Shown here piece after piece: positions 1 through 7,506 of a stretch of 64,000 nt of DNA; positions within the stretch are counted from its first letter, which is position 1, and each line of letters opens with the position of its first letter. The stretch lies in contig CALYOP010000001.1 of NCBI GenBank assembly GCA_945266285.1, positions 248,001 through 312,000 on the forward strand, given 5' to 3'. A program made the translations under genes and the position numbers. The notes beneath the pieces were generated by a model. That model did no database searches. It saw only the letters and a list, made by a program, of their open reading frames with translations, and was not told the origin of the DNA. The DNA comes from an uncultured Commensalibacter sp. (GTDB lineage: Bacteria > Pseudomonadota > Alphaproteobacteria > Acetobacterales > Acetobacteraceae).

Positions 1-690
1 CGGAAACTAAGTGTTGAGGGTGGAATTGAACAAGTTGATGAAACCTTAAAAGAAGGAATTCGTCTGCTTGGTCAAAATCCAGAAACAAACGAACCTATTA
101 TGGTTAAACGGGGACCTTATGGTCTTTATATCCAACAAGGAGAACCCAACCCAGAAGATAAAAAATCAAAACCAAAACGTGCAGCTATTCCAAGACCTCT
201 GGATGGTAATACGATAACGCTGGATCAAGCTTTAGGATTGTTATCATTACCGCGGAAAGTAGGTATCCATCCTGAAACAGGAGAAGAAATCAAAGCAAAT
301 ATTGGACGCTTTGGACCTTATGTACAAATGGGCAGTATTTTTGCCTCTTTGGACAAGGACGAAGATGTTCTTGCTGTAGGCTTAAATCGTGCCGTAGATG
401 TACTTGCAAAAAAAATGGCTTCTATAAAAACACTTGGATTACATCCCAAGGATCAAGAAGCTGTATTATTGCGTAAAGGACGTTTTGGTTATTATTTACA
501 ACATGGAAAAACCATAGCAACCTTATCCAAAGGGGATGACGGTTCTCAAATTTCTTTGGAAGATGCAATCAAGCAATTAGCAGAAAAAGGTAAGGAAACC
601 AAAAGTAAAACAAAAAGCAAAAAAGCCACGTCAACGAGAAAGAAAGCACCTGTCAAAAAGAAAACAGAAAAAAAGAAATCTGAAACTTAA
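1..690 (+). CDS. topA: DNA topoisomerase I, C-terminal part (5' end outside window)
   Basis: The frame is open from base 1, giving 229 visible residues before TAA. TopA relaxes negative supercoils by nicking and rejoining one strand. Only the C-terminal DNA-binding tail is present: three copies of a glycine/aromatic repeat are visible (RGPYGLYIQ, GRFGPYVQMG, KGRFGYYLQHG), typical of the Toprim-associated C-terminal repeats of alphaproteobacterial TopA. The last 35 or so residues are a Lys/Thr/Ser-rich tail likely to bind DNA non-specifically. The catalytic Toprim and tyrosine domains lie upstream of the window, so the call rests on the repeats alone. No terminator is obvious behind it. Confidence 0.88.
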   Translation, partial: RKLSVEGGIEQVDETLKEGIRLLGQNPETNEPIMVKRGPYGLYIQQGEPNPEDKKSKPKRAAIPRPLDGNTITLDQALGLLSLPRKVGIHPETGEEIKANIGRFGPYVQMGSIFASLDKDEDVLAVGLNRAVDVLAKKMASIKTLGLHPKDQEAVLLRKGRFGYYLQHGKTIATLSKGDDGSQISLEDAIKQLAEKGKETKSKTKSKKATSTRKKAPVKKKTEKKKSET

Positions 691-851
691 AATCTCAAGC
701 AAATTATATGTTTCTACGCAACAGGGTTAGATATTTTTGCAACAGTTTTACGAAAGAAACCATTTCCCTAGTTTAATTATAGAATTTACATTTTAATTAT
801 AATTATAAAGATTTAATGATTATTGATTGAATCTATTTTTCATAATGGAGA

Positions 852-2528
852 ATGACAATTTCGTCCATAATAAGACAAAATGCATATTGCCTTTTGTTCC
901 TTGATTTTTTGACTTTCAAGCTATCATGGCGATATTTTCCCCTACCGCCTTGTAAAAAGGTGGTAACTTTTAGTCTTTTTATTCTCCAATTTGCTGTTCT
1001 TGCTCACTCCATTTCACCAGGTTTTGCGCAAAGTCCTAATCCTCCTGCTCAAGCACCCCAAAACAATTTTGATAAAGATATGTCAATGAGTGTGATTTCA
1101 ACAGCGTTGACATTCTTGGAACCCCGCACGATTGACGAACATACCATTAGCAAATTTAGTCTATGGGGATTAAACGGTTTAAACGCAATTGATCCATCCT
1201 TTTCTGTTAAGGTAAATAAAGATCAAGATAAAAATGCGAATACGATTCAGCTCTTACAAACACAAAACGTGATTTTTTCCACACTCAAACCATCTGACAA
1301 TGATATCAAATCATGGACGAGTGTTATTGTTGATATGTGGGCTGCAGCTTGGAATCATTCGGCAGCTTTACGAAATGCAACAAACCAAGGAATTATCCAA
1401 AATTTCTTTGATGAACTATTTGATCATATGGATCCCTATTCACGATATATCGGTCCTAGCTCGGCAAATCATGATCGGACTATTCGTGAAGGGGGTAAGG
1501 CGGATATCGGTATAAGCCTTGTCAAACAAGGGAAATTTATCGTTGTTAATTCAATCAATACAAACGGACCTGCCTGGGCGGCTGGTATCGTTATCGGACA
1601 ACATTTATCAAAAGTTGATGGGAAAACTACGCAAGGTCAATCTATTGAGACCGTGCGAGATTGGTTAAAAGGTGATGAAGGTAGCACGGTCAAACTATCG
1701 CTCATCACACCGAAAACACGAAAAGCAACGACGCTTTCATTAACAAGAATATCAGTTCCACCCGAAACAGTTACAGCATTTACCAGTGGTAATATTCTTA
1801 TCTTAAAAATTGCTTTTTTCTCTTCAAATACAGCAGAGGAAATTAGCCAATATATTGATCAAGCCATGTATGATTTGAAATTATCAGGTTTGATTTTAGA
1901 TGTTCGTGGCAATCGTGGCGGTGTATTACAACAGGCGATTACCAGTGTAGCTTTGTTACTTGATCAAGGGATTGCGGCAACAACTTATGGTCGTGATCCT
2001 CAAGCAAACCATACATGGGCTGTTCAAGGTGGTGATCTAACCAAAGGGTTACCGATTATAATTTTGGTTGATGGCCGGACTGCAAGTGCTGCAGAGATTT
2101 TAGCCGCTGCTTTAGCAGATCACAAACGTGCTGTTGTTGTTGGAAGTTCTACTTTAGGTAAAGGCTTAGTACAAACGATTGCTCAATTACCAGATGGGGG
2201 GGAATTATTCGTAACGTGGAGTCGGGTAATGGCACCTTTAAACTGGCCATTGCAAGGATTAGGTGTTATGCCGCAAATTTGTACGAGTATGGGACAAAGT
2301 AATCTCCAAAAGCAACTTCTAGAACTTAAAAACAACCAATCATCTTACGCAATCAGTGTTGCCAATGCACGTAAAGCTCGGTACCCTTTAAGTTCTAAGG
2401 ATATTTTAAATATCCGGAATGCTTGCCCAGCGGCTTTGGGAACCGATATAGATATTCGTATTGCTCATGACATTTTGAAAAATCCAGATATTTATAAAGC
2501 GGCCTTGTCTTTAATCCCTGACGAATAA
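852..2528 (+). CDS. S41 family carboxyl-terminal processing protease, exported
   Basis: A 558-residue serine protease of the CtpA/Prc type, which trims periplasmic proteins from the C-terminus. A PDZ domain spans about residues 210-290 (GKADIGISLVKQG onward) and the peptidase core about 300-480. The Ser-Lys dyad is visible: Ser412 in TASAAEI and Lys437 in LGKGLVQT, 25 residues apart as in Prc. A hydrophobic stretch near residues 38-55 followed by GFAQS looks like a signal peptide, so the ATG at 852 may give an N-terminus about 35 residues too long; an in-frame GTG lies at 960 but has no well-spaced ribosome site. The DUF1491 gene follows after 18 bases and is probably cotranscribed. Confidence 0.85.
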   Translation: MTISSIIRQNAYCLLFLDFLTFKLSWRYFPLPPCKKVVTFSLFILQFAVLAHSISPGFAQSPNPPAQAPQNNFDKDMSMSVISTALTFLEPRTIDEHTISKFSLWGLNGLNAIDPSFSVKVNKDQDKNANTIQLLQTQNVIFSTLKPSDNDIKSWTSVIVDMWAAAWNHSAALRNATNQGIIQNFFDELFDHMDPYSRYIGPSSANHDRTIREGGKADIGISLVKQGKFIVVNSINTNGPAWAAGIVIGQHLSKVDGKTTQGQSIETVRDWLKGDEGSTVKLSLITPKTRKATTLSLTRISVPPETVTAFTSGNILILKIAFFSSNTAEEISQYIDQAMYDLKLSGLILDVRGNRGGVLQQAITSVALLLDQGIAATTYGRDPQANHTWAVQGGDLTKGLPIIILVDGRTASAAEILAAALADHKRAVVVGSSTLGKGLVQTIAQLPDGGELFVTWSRVMAPLNWPLQGLGVMPQICTSMGQSNLQKQLLELKNNQSSYAISVANARKARYPLSSKDILNIRNACPAALGTDIDIRIAHDILKNPDIYKAALSLIPDE

Positions 2529-2546
2529 CGGATCAATAACTTATTT

Positions 2547-2882
2547 ATGTCACCTCGTCTCAAAACAGAAATCTGGATTCAAGCCATGTTTAGACAACTT
2601 GGCACTACGAATCATTCAGCAGTACTGGTTCGCAGAGGTGATCGGGATGCAGGGCGTGTTATGATTACACTTTGTGATCTTCAAAATAAAATGATGGTTT
2701 TACAACAAGTTAATAATTCAGAGGGAGAATTAGTATGGCGTCGTGGAACTGGAAATGAACCTGTCACTGCTCAAGAGGCAGATATTTATCTTAAACGTCA
2801 TATTGAACGCGATCCCGATTTATGGATTATTGAGGTCGAAACACGCGATTTTTCGCTTCCTTTCGAAGGAATTCTAATTTAG
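2547..2882 (+). CDS. DUF1491 family protein
   Basis: A 111-residue soluble protein starting MSPRLKTEIWIQAMFRQ. The pattern (N-terminal RLKTEIWIQA, central VRRGDRDAG, C-terminal ERDPDLWIIEVE) matches the alphaproteobacterial DUF1491 family, whose function is unknown. It sits 18 bases behind the S41 protease gene on the same strand, so the two are likely one transcript. No signal peptide, membrane segment or catalytic motif can be seen. Confidence 0.8.
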   Translation: MSPRLKTEIWIQAMFRQLGTTNHSAVLVRRGDRDAGRVMITLCDLQNKMMVLQQVNNSEGELVWRRGTGNEPVTAQEADIYLKRHIERDPDLWIIEVETRDFSLPFEGILI

Positions 2883-3031
2883 ATTTTGCAAAAGTGTCAC
2901 GCTGCAGCGACAAAAACAGACCGCTCATTATAAAAATTGGTTATTCCGCTTTTTTCTTTAAATAAAAAAGTGTATTGCCTCTCACTAAGGTTACGTTTCG
3001 CAGCAGATAATAGGAGTGAAAGAATTTAAAG

Positions 3032-4186
3032 ATGAAGAATAAATTTCGTCTATTTGCTGCATCGTTGTTTGCCTTTCCTACGGCCGTTGTTAGCATGACG
3101 TTTTTACCTTCTGCAGTAGAAGCACAGCCTGTTCAGGGTTTTTACATTACCGGTGCTGGTGGTGCCAGTTTCAATCAAGACCAAGTTGTCCGGCTAAACC
3201 CAAATATGCCAGGTGGTCGGGATAAATATAAAACAGGTGCAACAGCAATAGGCAGCTTTGGTTACGGGCTTGGAAATGGTTTTCGCGTTGAAATTGAAGG
3301 CAATTACCGCAATAATGCATTAAAATACCAAAACCTCAGCGCTTATCGTGCCCGTGGTGATGGAAGTCAGCAAACTTATGGTTTTATGGCCAATGCTTTG
3401 TTTGATATGGATATTGGTAACCCCTATATCTTTCCATATTTCGGAGCTGGTATTGGTTATGGTTGGTCTACGATGAATGGGGTCAAACTTCATACCGCAG
3501 ATAATCGTTTGACCGAACATTTGGGTGGTACCTATGGTAATTTTTCTTATCAAGGTATTGGTGGTCTTTCATTCCCAACACCTTGGGTCGTAGGGTTATC
3601 TTTCATTACCGAATATCGCTTTTGGACAATGCTTGGACCACAAAGTCATACCGCAGATGTATGGGGTACTGAAGGCGGGTATAATACAACCCACGCATAT
3701 AGTTACGCCCGAGGCAATCGTGATACCACAACCTATTTTAATCACTCTGTTATGTTGGGTTTACGATACGAATTTAATCCCGCTCCACCACCTTCGCTTC
3801 CCAATACGCCACAAACCGTTGCTCCGATTATGGCCAATAATCGCACTTATTTGGTTTTCTTTGATTGGGATCGATATGATTTAACTCAAAGAGCACGGAA
3901 TATTGTACAGGAAGCCGCTAAAGCTTATAACAATGTTCAAAATACGCGTATCGAAGCCGATGGTTATACTGATAATTCGGCAGCACATAATGATATCCGT
4001 GGCGAGCGCTATAATCTAGCATTATCCTTAAAGCGTGCAAAAACGATTAAGGATGAACTTATTAGAAATGGCGTTCCAGCTAGTAATATTGATATACATG
4101 GTTATGGTGCTACACGTCCCTTGGTTGCGACGGGACTCAACACGCGTGAGTCCCAAAATCGCCGTGTAGAAATTATTCTACATTAA
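3032..4186 (+). CDS. OmpA family outer membrane protein (beta-barrel plus peptidoglycan-binding domain)
   Basis: A 384-residue porin-like protein that ties the outer membrane to peptidoglycan. A signal peptide ends at Val-Glu-Ala (residue 31). Residues about 32-245 alternate aromatic and polar residues with Gly-rich turns (FYITGAGGASF, YGFMANALFDMDIG), as in an eight-stranded OmpA barrel. A proline-rich linker (PAPPPSLPNTPQ) leads to an OmpA_C domain from about 265 to the end, with the GYTDN and LSLKRA motifs that carry the diaminopimelate-binding Asp and Arg. GGAG at about 3013 is rather far from the ATG. It is convergent with cysK, with two bases between the stops. Confidence 0.9.
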   Translation: MKNKFRLFAASLFAFPTAVVSMTFLPSAVEAQPVQGFYITGAGGASFNQDQVVRLNPNMPGGRDKYKTGATAIGSFGYGLGNGFRVEIEGNYRNNALKYQNLSAYRARGDGSQQTYGFMANALFDMDIGNPYIFPYFGAGIGYGWSTMNGVKLHTADNRLTEHLGGTYGNFSYQGIGGLSFPTPWVVGLSFITEYRFWTMLGPQSHTADVWGTEGGYNTTHAYSYARGNRDTTTYFNHSVMLGLRYEFNPAPPPSLPNTPQTVAPIMANNRTYLVFFDWDRYDLTQRARNIVQEAAKAYNNVQNTRIEADGYTDNSAAHNDIRGERYNLALSLKRAKTIKDELIRNGVPASNIDIHGYGATRPLVATGLNTRESQNRRVEIILH

Positions 4187-4188
4187 TT

Positions 4189-5199
4189 TTAAGTTAAACC
4201 ATTAAATAAGGGAGTTGATAAATAGCGTTCTGCAAATGATGGCATGATCGCTACAATTGTCTTTCCCTTGTTTTCTGCGTTTGCTGCCAAAAGCAAACTT
4301 GCATATAAAGCTGCACCCGATGATATACCAACAGGAATACCATCTAATCGTGCGATACGACGTGATGTCGCCAAAGCATCATTTTCAGATACCGTAAGCA
4401 CTTTGGTCAATAATGACATATCCAGAATGCTGGGACGGAAACCTGCACCAATGCCTTGAATACCATGTGGTCCTGGCTCTTCCCCATTTAGAACAGCACT
4501 TTCTGCGGGTTCAACACCATAAATCTGAATATCTTGCTTATGTTTTTTTAATCCTCTAGCGATACCAGTTATCGTGCCACCGGTACCAATACCAGCAACA
4601 ACAATATCAACTTTGCCTTGCGTATCCTGCCAAATTTCTTGGGCTGTTGTTGCTTCATGAATTACTGGGTTAATAGGATTTTCAAACTGTTTCGGCATCC
4701 AAGCATTTGGTGTGTTTTCTACGATCTCTTTCGCGCGAGTTATTGCTCCTGCCATACCGAGATGACCAGGGGTTAATTCAACCTGTGCATCAAGAAACCG
4801 CATCATTTTACGACGTTCAATTGATGCTTTTTCAGGCATTGTGACGATTAACCGATACCCTCTTGCTGCTGCAACGAAAGCGAGTCCAATACCTGTATTA
4901 CCTGACGTGGGTTCAACAAGCGTACTTTTCCCTGGAGTAATTAATCCCTCTTCTTCGGCTTGTAACACCATCGCTAAAGCAATACGATCTTTGACTGAGG
5001 CCAAAGGATTAAAAAATTCAAGCTTTAACAAGATATCTGCTTCAACCTGATCTTTTTTTAAAAGATTACCGGGTCTTACTAAGGGTGTCCCACCAATAGT
5101 TTGTAGAATTGAGTCATAAATTCTACCCCGTGGTTTCGCAGATCCGAAGGTCGGATCTTTAATTGATGATATTTTTTCCAAGATGTTATCACTCCCCAT
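4189..5199 (-). CDS. cysK: Cysteine synthase A (O-acetylserine sulfhydrylase)
   Basis: 336 residues; PLP enzyme making L-cysteine from O-acetylserine and sulfide in the cytosol. Lys70 in NPLASVKDR is the expected Schiff-base lysine, TSGNTGIGL (residues 98-106) the substrate loop, GTGGTITG the phosphate cup and GISSGAAL the C-terminal signature. It has about 25 more N-terminal residues than typical CysK; AAGGAAG eight bases before the ATG supports this start and there is no later Met to replace it. It is divergent from an Rrf2-type regulator across a 160-base region holding two perfect inverted repeats and a TATAAT box for cysK, suggesting regulation by that neighbour. Confidence 0.93.
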   Translation of the reverse strand: MGSDNILEKISSIKDPTFGSAKPRGRIYDSILQTIGGTPLVRPGNLLKKDQVEADILLKLEFFNPLASVKDRIALAMVLQAEEEGLITPGKSTLVEPTSGNTGIGLAFVAAARGYRLIVTMPEKASIERRKMMRFLDAQVELTPGHLGMAGAITRAKEIVENTPNAWMPKQFENPINPVIHEATTAQEIWQDTQGKVDIVVAGIGTGGTITGIARGLKKHKQDIQIYGVEPAESAVLNGEEPGPHGIQGIGAGFRPSILDMSLLTKVLTVSENDALATSRRIARLDGIPVGISSGAALYASLLLAANAENKGKTIVAIMPSFAERYLSTPLFNGLT

Positions 5200-5253
5200 T
5201 ATAATTACTTCCTTTTTTTAGTATTATATTTTTATTTTATCATATATAACCCG

Positions 5254-5279
5254 ATTATAGTGTGGAAAATCATTTCCAC
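5254..5279 (-). promoter_or_regulatory. Predicted cysK promoter (-10) with abutting inverted repeat
   Basis: On the minus strand TATAAT lies at 5259-5254, about 50 bases before the cysK start. Two bases upstream of it is a perfect 7-base inverted repeat, GTGGAAA (5262-5268) and TTTCCAC (5273-5279) with a four-base centre. It fills the place of the -35/-10 spacer, and no good -35 box is visible. This suits an operator for a repressor or activator; the adjacent Rrf2 gene is the natural candidate (inference). Confidence 0.5.
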
Positions 5280-5280
5280 G

Positions 5281-5311
5281 GATAAAAAGTTTTTTTGGAT
5301 AACTTTTTATC
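5281..5311. promoter_or_regulatory. Second perfect inverted repeat in the cysK/Rrf2 divergent region
   Basis: GATAAAAAGTT (5281-5291) and AACTTTTTATC (5301-5311) form a perfect 11-base inverted repeat with a nine-base centre. It begins one base after the GTGGAAA dyad ends and lies 49 bases before the Rrf2 gene. A second operator is the simplest reading; a hairpin in RNA is also possible but no gene ends here. Confidence 0.45.
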
Positions 5312-5359
5312 TAATTAACGTTAAAATTTAGTGTAATTCTTTACAGAAGGAAAAACTAC

Positions 5360-5809
5360 ATGCTGCTTCGTCGAGATAGAGCTATCATCGCGATACTAAT
5401 TGTGGTTGACGTTGCTTTTCATGCTAATCGCAATAATACGGTCAGTGCAGCCGATATATCAAAACAAACCGAATTACCAAAACGAAGTATTGAACCTATT
5501 TTACAATTATTATCGCGTGCAAATATATTAGAAAGTACTCGAGGTCCGCGTGGTGGATACCACCTATGTCGTCCTAAAAAACAAATTACACTTAAAGATA
5601 TCGTATGTAGTATATCGGTAAAAGAAAAGGAAAAATATGATGATTTAGCTTTTCCATTATATCAACAGGTCATCAAACCTTATTGGGATGATCTGGATCA
5701 GAAAACACTTGAAAGAATATCCAAAACAACATTACAGGATTTGGTAGAAAAGGCAGAAAAAAGCGGCATGAAACGCCCACGACCTTTAGCGCTTTCATTT
5801 TCCATCTGA
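5360..5809 (+). CDS. Rrf2 family transcriptional regulator without Fe-S cysteines (CymR-like?)
   Basis: 149 residues. An N-terminal winged helix (about 1-75) has the Rrf2 pattern: ISKQTELPKRSIEPILQLLSRANILEST followed in sequence by the wing RGPRGGYHL. The only cysteines are Cys70 and Cys83, so the three-cysteine cluster-binding loop of IscR and NsrR is absent; this resembles the CymR subgroup, which controls sulfur and cysteine genes with CysK as partner in Gram-positives. Its place head-to-head with cysK supports a cysteine role, but direct control is inference. AGAAGGA precedes the ATG. The stop codon lies inside a 16-base-pair hairpin. Confidence 0.8.
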   Translation: MLLRRDRAIIAILIVVDVAFHANRNNTVSAADISKQTELPKRSIEPILQLLSRANILESTRGPRGGYHLCRPKKQITLKDIVCSISVKEKEKYDDLAFPLYQQVIKPYWDDLDQKTLERISKTTLQDLVEKAEKSGMKRPRPLALSFSI

Positions 5810-5851
5810 TTGAATAAATACACAGATTAAACTGATATTTATTCAATCAGA
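5805..5851. terminator. Bidirectional terminator, perfect 16-bp stem
   Basis: Left arm 5805-5820 (TCTGATTGAATAAATA) and right arm 5836-5851 are perfectly complementary, with a 15-base loop. The stop codon of the Rrf2 gene is within the left arm, and the convergent lipoprotein gene ends at 5867. AT-rich, with no long U-tract, so termination efficiency is uncertain. Confidence 0.6.
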
Positions 5852-5866
5852 AATCGATTCTTACTT

Positions 5867-6424
5867 TTAATGAGTCGTTTTTTTCTTGACGGTACGTGCT
5901 GATTTTCGGTGCGTGGTTCTTTTAACAGAAGATTTACTACGTGATGTTACTGGTTGTGCAATTGGTTTTGGTATCGAGACCCCTGTTGCATCTACCATTA
6001 CATCCACCGACAGATTGGTTTTTACTTGTCCATTGCTTTGAATAAGCTTTACCAAAAATTTGTCAGAACCTGCATAAGCCATAGTCGGTGTATAACGAAT
6101 ATAGGTATGATTATTAAAATTATATAAAAAAACCTTACCATTTTCAGGAGTGTTCGTTACACCGAAAGAAGGGTAAGGCATTTTTGAATTGTCTTGTTGC
6201 AACATAAACTGACAATATCCATCATCACTACGCACAGACATTGTAGCTTTCAAACTACCATCTGCTTGTTTGGTAACAGGACTTACCTGACAAACTGCTG
6301 ATTTTTTTGCATATTTATAAGGATTTGCTGCCTCAGGATCAACCTTTGTAACAGCCTGTTGCTTTTGACATGCTGTCAACCCAAGCAAGAAAGCGGTTAA
6401 CATAAAACTTAATTGAAGACGCAC
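5867..6424 (-). CDS. Hypothetical lipoprotein with basic C-terminal tail
   Basis: 185 residues starting with GTG, backed by GAGGT seven bases upstream. A lipobox LTAC (Cys19) follows a hydrophobic segment, and Gln at +2 suggests outer-membrane sorting. After a Lys/Gln-rich linker, residues about 45-150 form a compact domain with two cysteines (SAVCQVS and DGYCQFM) that may pair, and a YAGSDKFLVKL segment reminiscent of immunoglobulin-like folds. The last 30 residues are almost all Lys, Arg, Thr and Ser, which would suit binding to an acidic surface polymer. I recognise no named family. It is convergent with the Rrf2 gene and divergent from the next exported protein. Confidence 0.65.
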   Translation of the reverse strand: MRLQLSFMLTAFLLGLTACQKQQAVTKVDPEAANPYKYAKKSAVCQVSPVTKQADGSLKATMSVRSDDGYCQFMLQQDNSKMPYPSFGVTNTPENGKVFLYNFNNHTYIRYTPTMAYAGSDKFLVKLIQSNGQVKTNLSVDVMVDATGVSIPKPIAQPVTSRSKSSVKRTTHRKSARTVKKKTTH

Positions 6425-6884
6425 TCGTCATACCTCATTTTATATAAAATTACTATGGTGGTAACTATTAGTCATCAAACCTGAATTCTTTATAATCGAA
6501 TCGCATTTTAAAGTTATTATCTGTCACAATAACAAGGTTCTACCTTTTTAACATCTTTAAATGCGGAAACGATTTTATGTTTAACAGATTTTTTTATCTT
6601 TCAATAGCCTTATAGAACAATTATCTGCATTTATGAACCCATCCTATAATGGATTAATTCATACCTAGAAAATATATATATTAACAATGGAATTCCTCTT
6701 TATATTATGGACTTATTTATAATATATAATGTTTTACATTATGTATGGATTTTGTTACATTGTGTAAATGTGGGAACGCTTTTGTTCGTATGAAAGTTTC
6801 AGAAAAATTTGCATTGAACCCGATCGCGCTTTCACCATTATTGACTTAGAAATAATTGTTTCCATTAACTCGTTGGAGAGTTGA
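6425..6884. other. 460-base intergenic region between two divergent exported-protein genes
   Basis: Very AT-rich. It contains two similar palindromes: TACAT-T-ATGTA at 6735-6745 and TTACA-TTG-TGTAA at 6755-6767, with centres 21 bases apart, about 120-150 bases before the downstream ATG. They look like tandem operator sites. No RNA gene or small reading frame with a ribosome site could be supported. Confidence 0.5.
6735..6767. promoter_or_regulatory. Tandem operator-like dyads
   Basis: TACAT-T-ATGTA (6735-6745) and TTACA-TTG-TGTAA (6755-6767) share an ACATTrTGT core. Their centres are two helical turns apart, so a dimeric regulator could bind both on the same DNA face. The regulator is unknown. 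Confidence 0.35.
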
Positions 6885-7421
6885 ATGCCTCAACCGTTCA
6901 TCCGTATTTCTCTTATTGGCCTTATCGTTGCCAGCTTTGGTTTCAGTCAGGCTGTTTATGCTAACAACGCTGCATGCCATAATTCTCCCGCTCATGAAGC
7001 TTTTAATGTGCAAGGTCTAAAAAGTGAATTAATGGTCACTGCGTTGTCTTGTAATGCTCAAACTCAATATAACGATTTTATCACAAAATTCCGTCCGGTT
7101 CTGGCAACCCAAGAAACGAAATTAAACAGTTATTTTCGCACCACTTATGGTCGTCAGGCACAAAAAGCACATGATGATTATATTACCCAGCTTGCTAACG
7201 TACAATCTTCACAAGGTTTAAAAGCAGGGACAATCTTTTGCTTGCAACGTTTAAATATGTTTGATGAAATCAAATACTTAAATACTTCATCTGATTTATC
7301 TGAATACGCAGATGCCAAAGATATTGTACAACCAACTTCTTTTGAAATTTGTTCAGCACCTACCAGCAAAGCAACAAAGCATACGCGCACACGTGCACGT
7401 GCTAAACACCGCAGAAGCTAA
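6885..7421 (+). CDS. Hypothetical exported protein with four cysteines and basic tail
   Basis: 178 residues. A signal peptide (hydrophobic 8-22, cleavage after Val-Tyr-Ala at residue 26) predicts a periplasmic or secreted protein of about 150 residues. Four cysteines (AACHN, ALSCNAQ, TIFCLQR, FEICSAP) could form two disulfides. The middle is helical and rich in Gln, Tyr and Thr (YRTTYGRQAQ-like stretch around residue 90). The last 18 residues are Lys/Arg/Thr/His-rich, like the tail of the divergent lipoprotein. GGAGAG lies six bases before the ATG. No named family is recognised. Upstream tandem palindromes hint at specific regulation. Confidence 0.65.
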   Translation: MPQPFIRISLIGLIVASFGFSQAVYANNAACHNSPAHEAFNVQGLKSELMVTALSCNAQTQYNDFITKFRPVLATQETKLNSYFRTTYGRQAQKAHDDYITQLANVQSSQGLKAGTIFCLQRLNMFDEIKYLNTSSDLSEYADAKDIVQPTSFEICSAPTSKATKHTRTRARAKHRRS

Positions 7422-7506
7422 CTTTTCTTAAGTTAAATTGAAATCAATTTTCAAAAGTTAAAGAAATCTTTTGTAAAATTTTGATTTTTATGGAAAAACA
7501 CGCGTT

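Noticed and set aside
2900..2911. CGCTGCAGCG palindrome before the OmpA gene
   Set aside because: Short, self-complementary without a loop, no context; likely chance.
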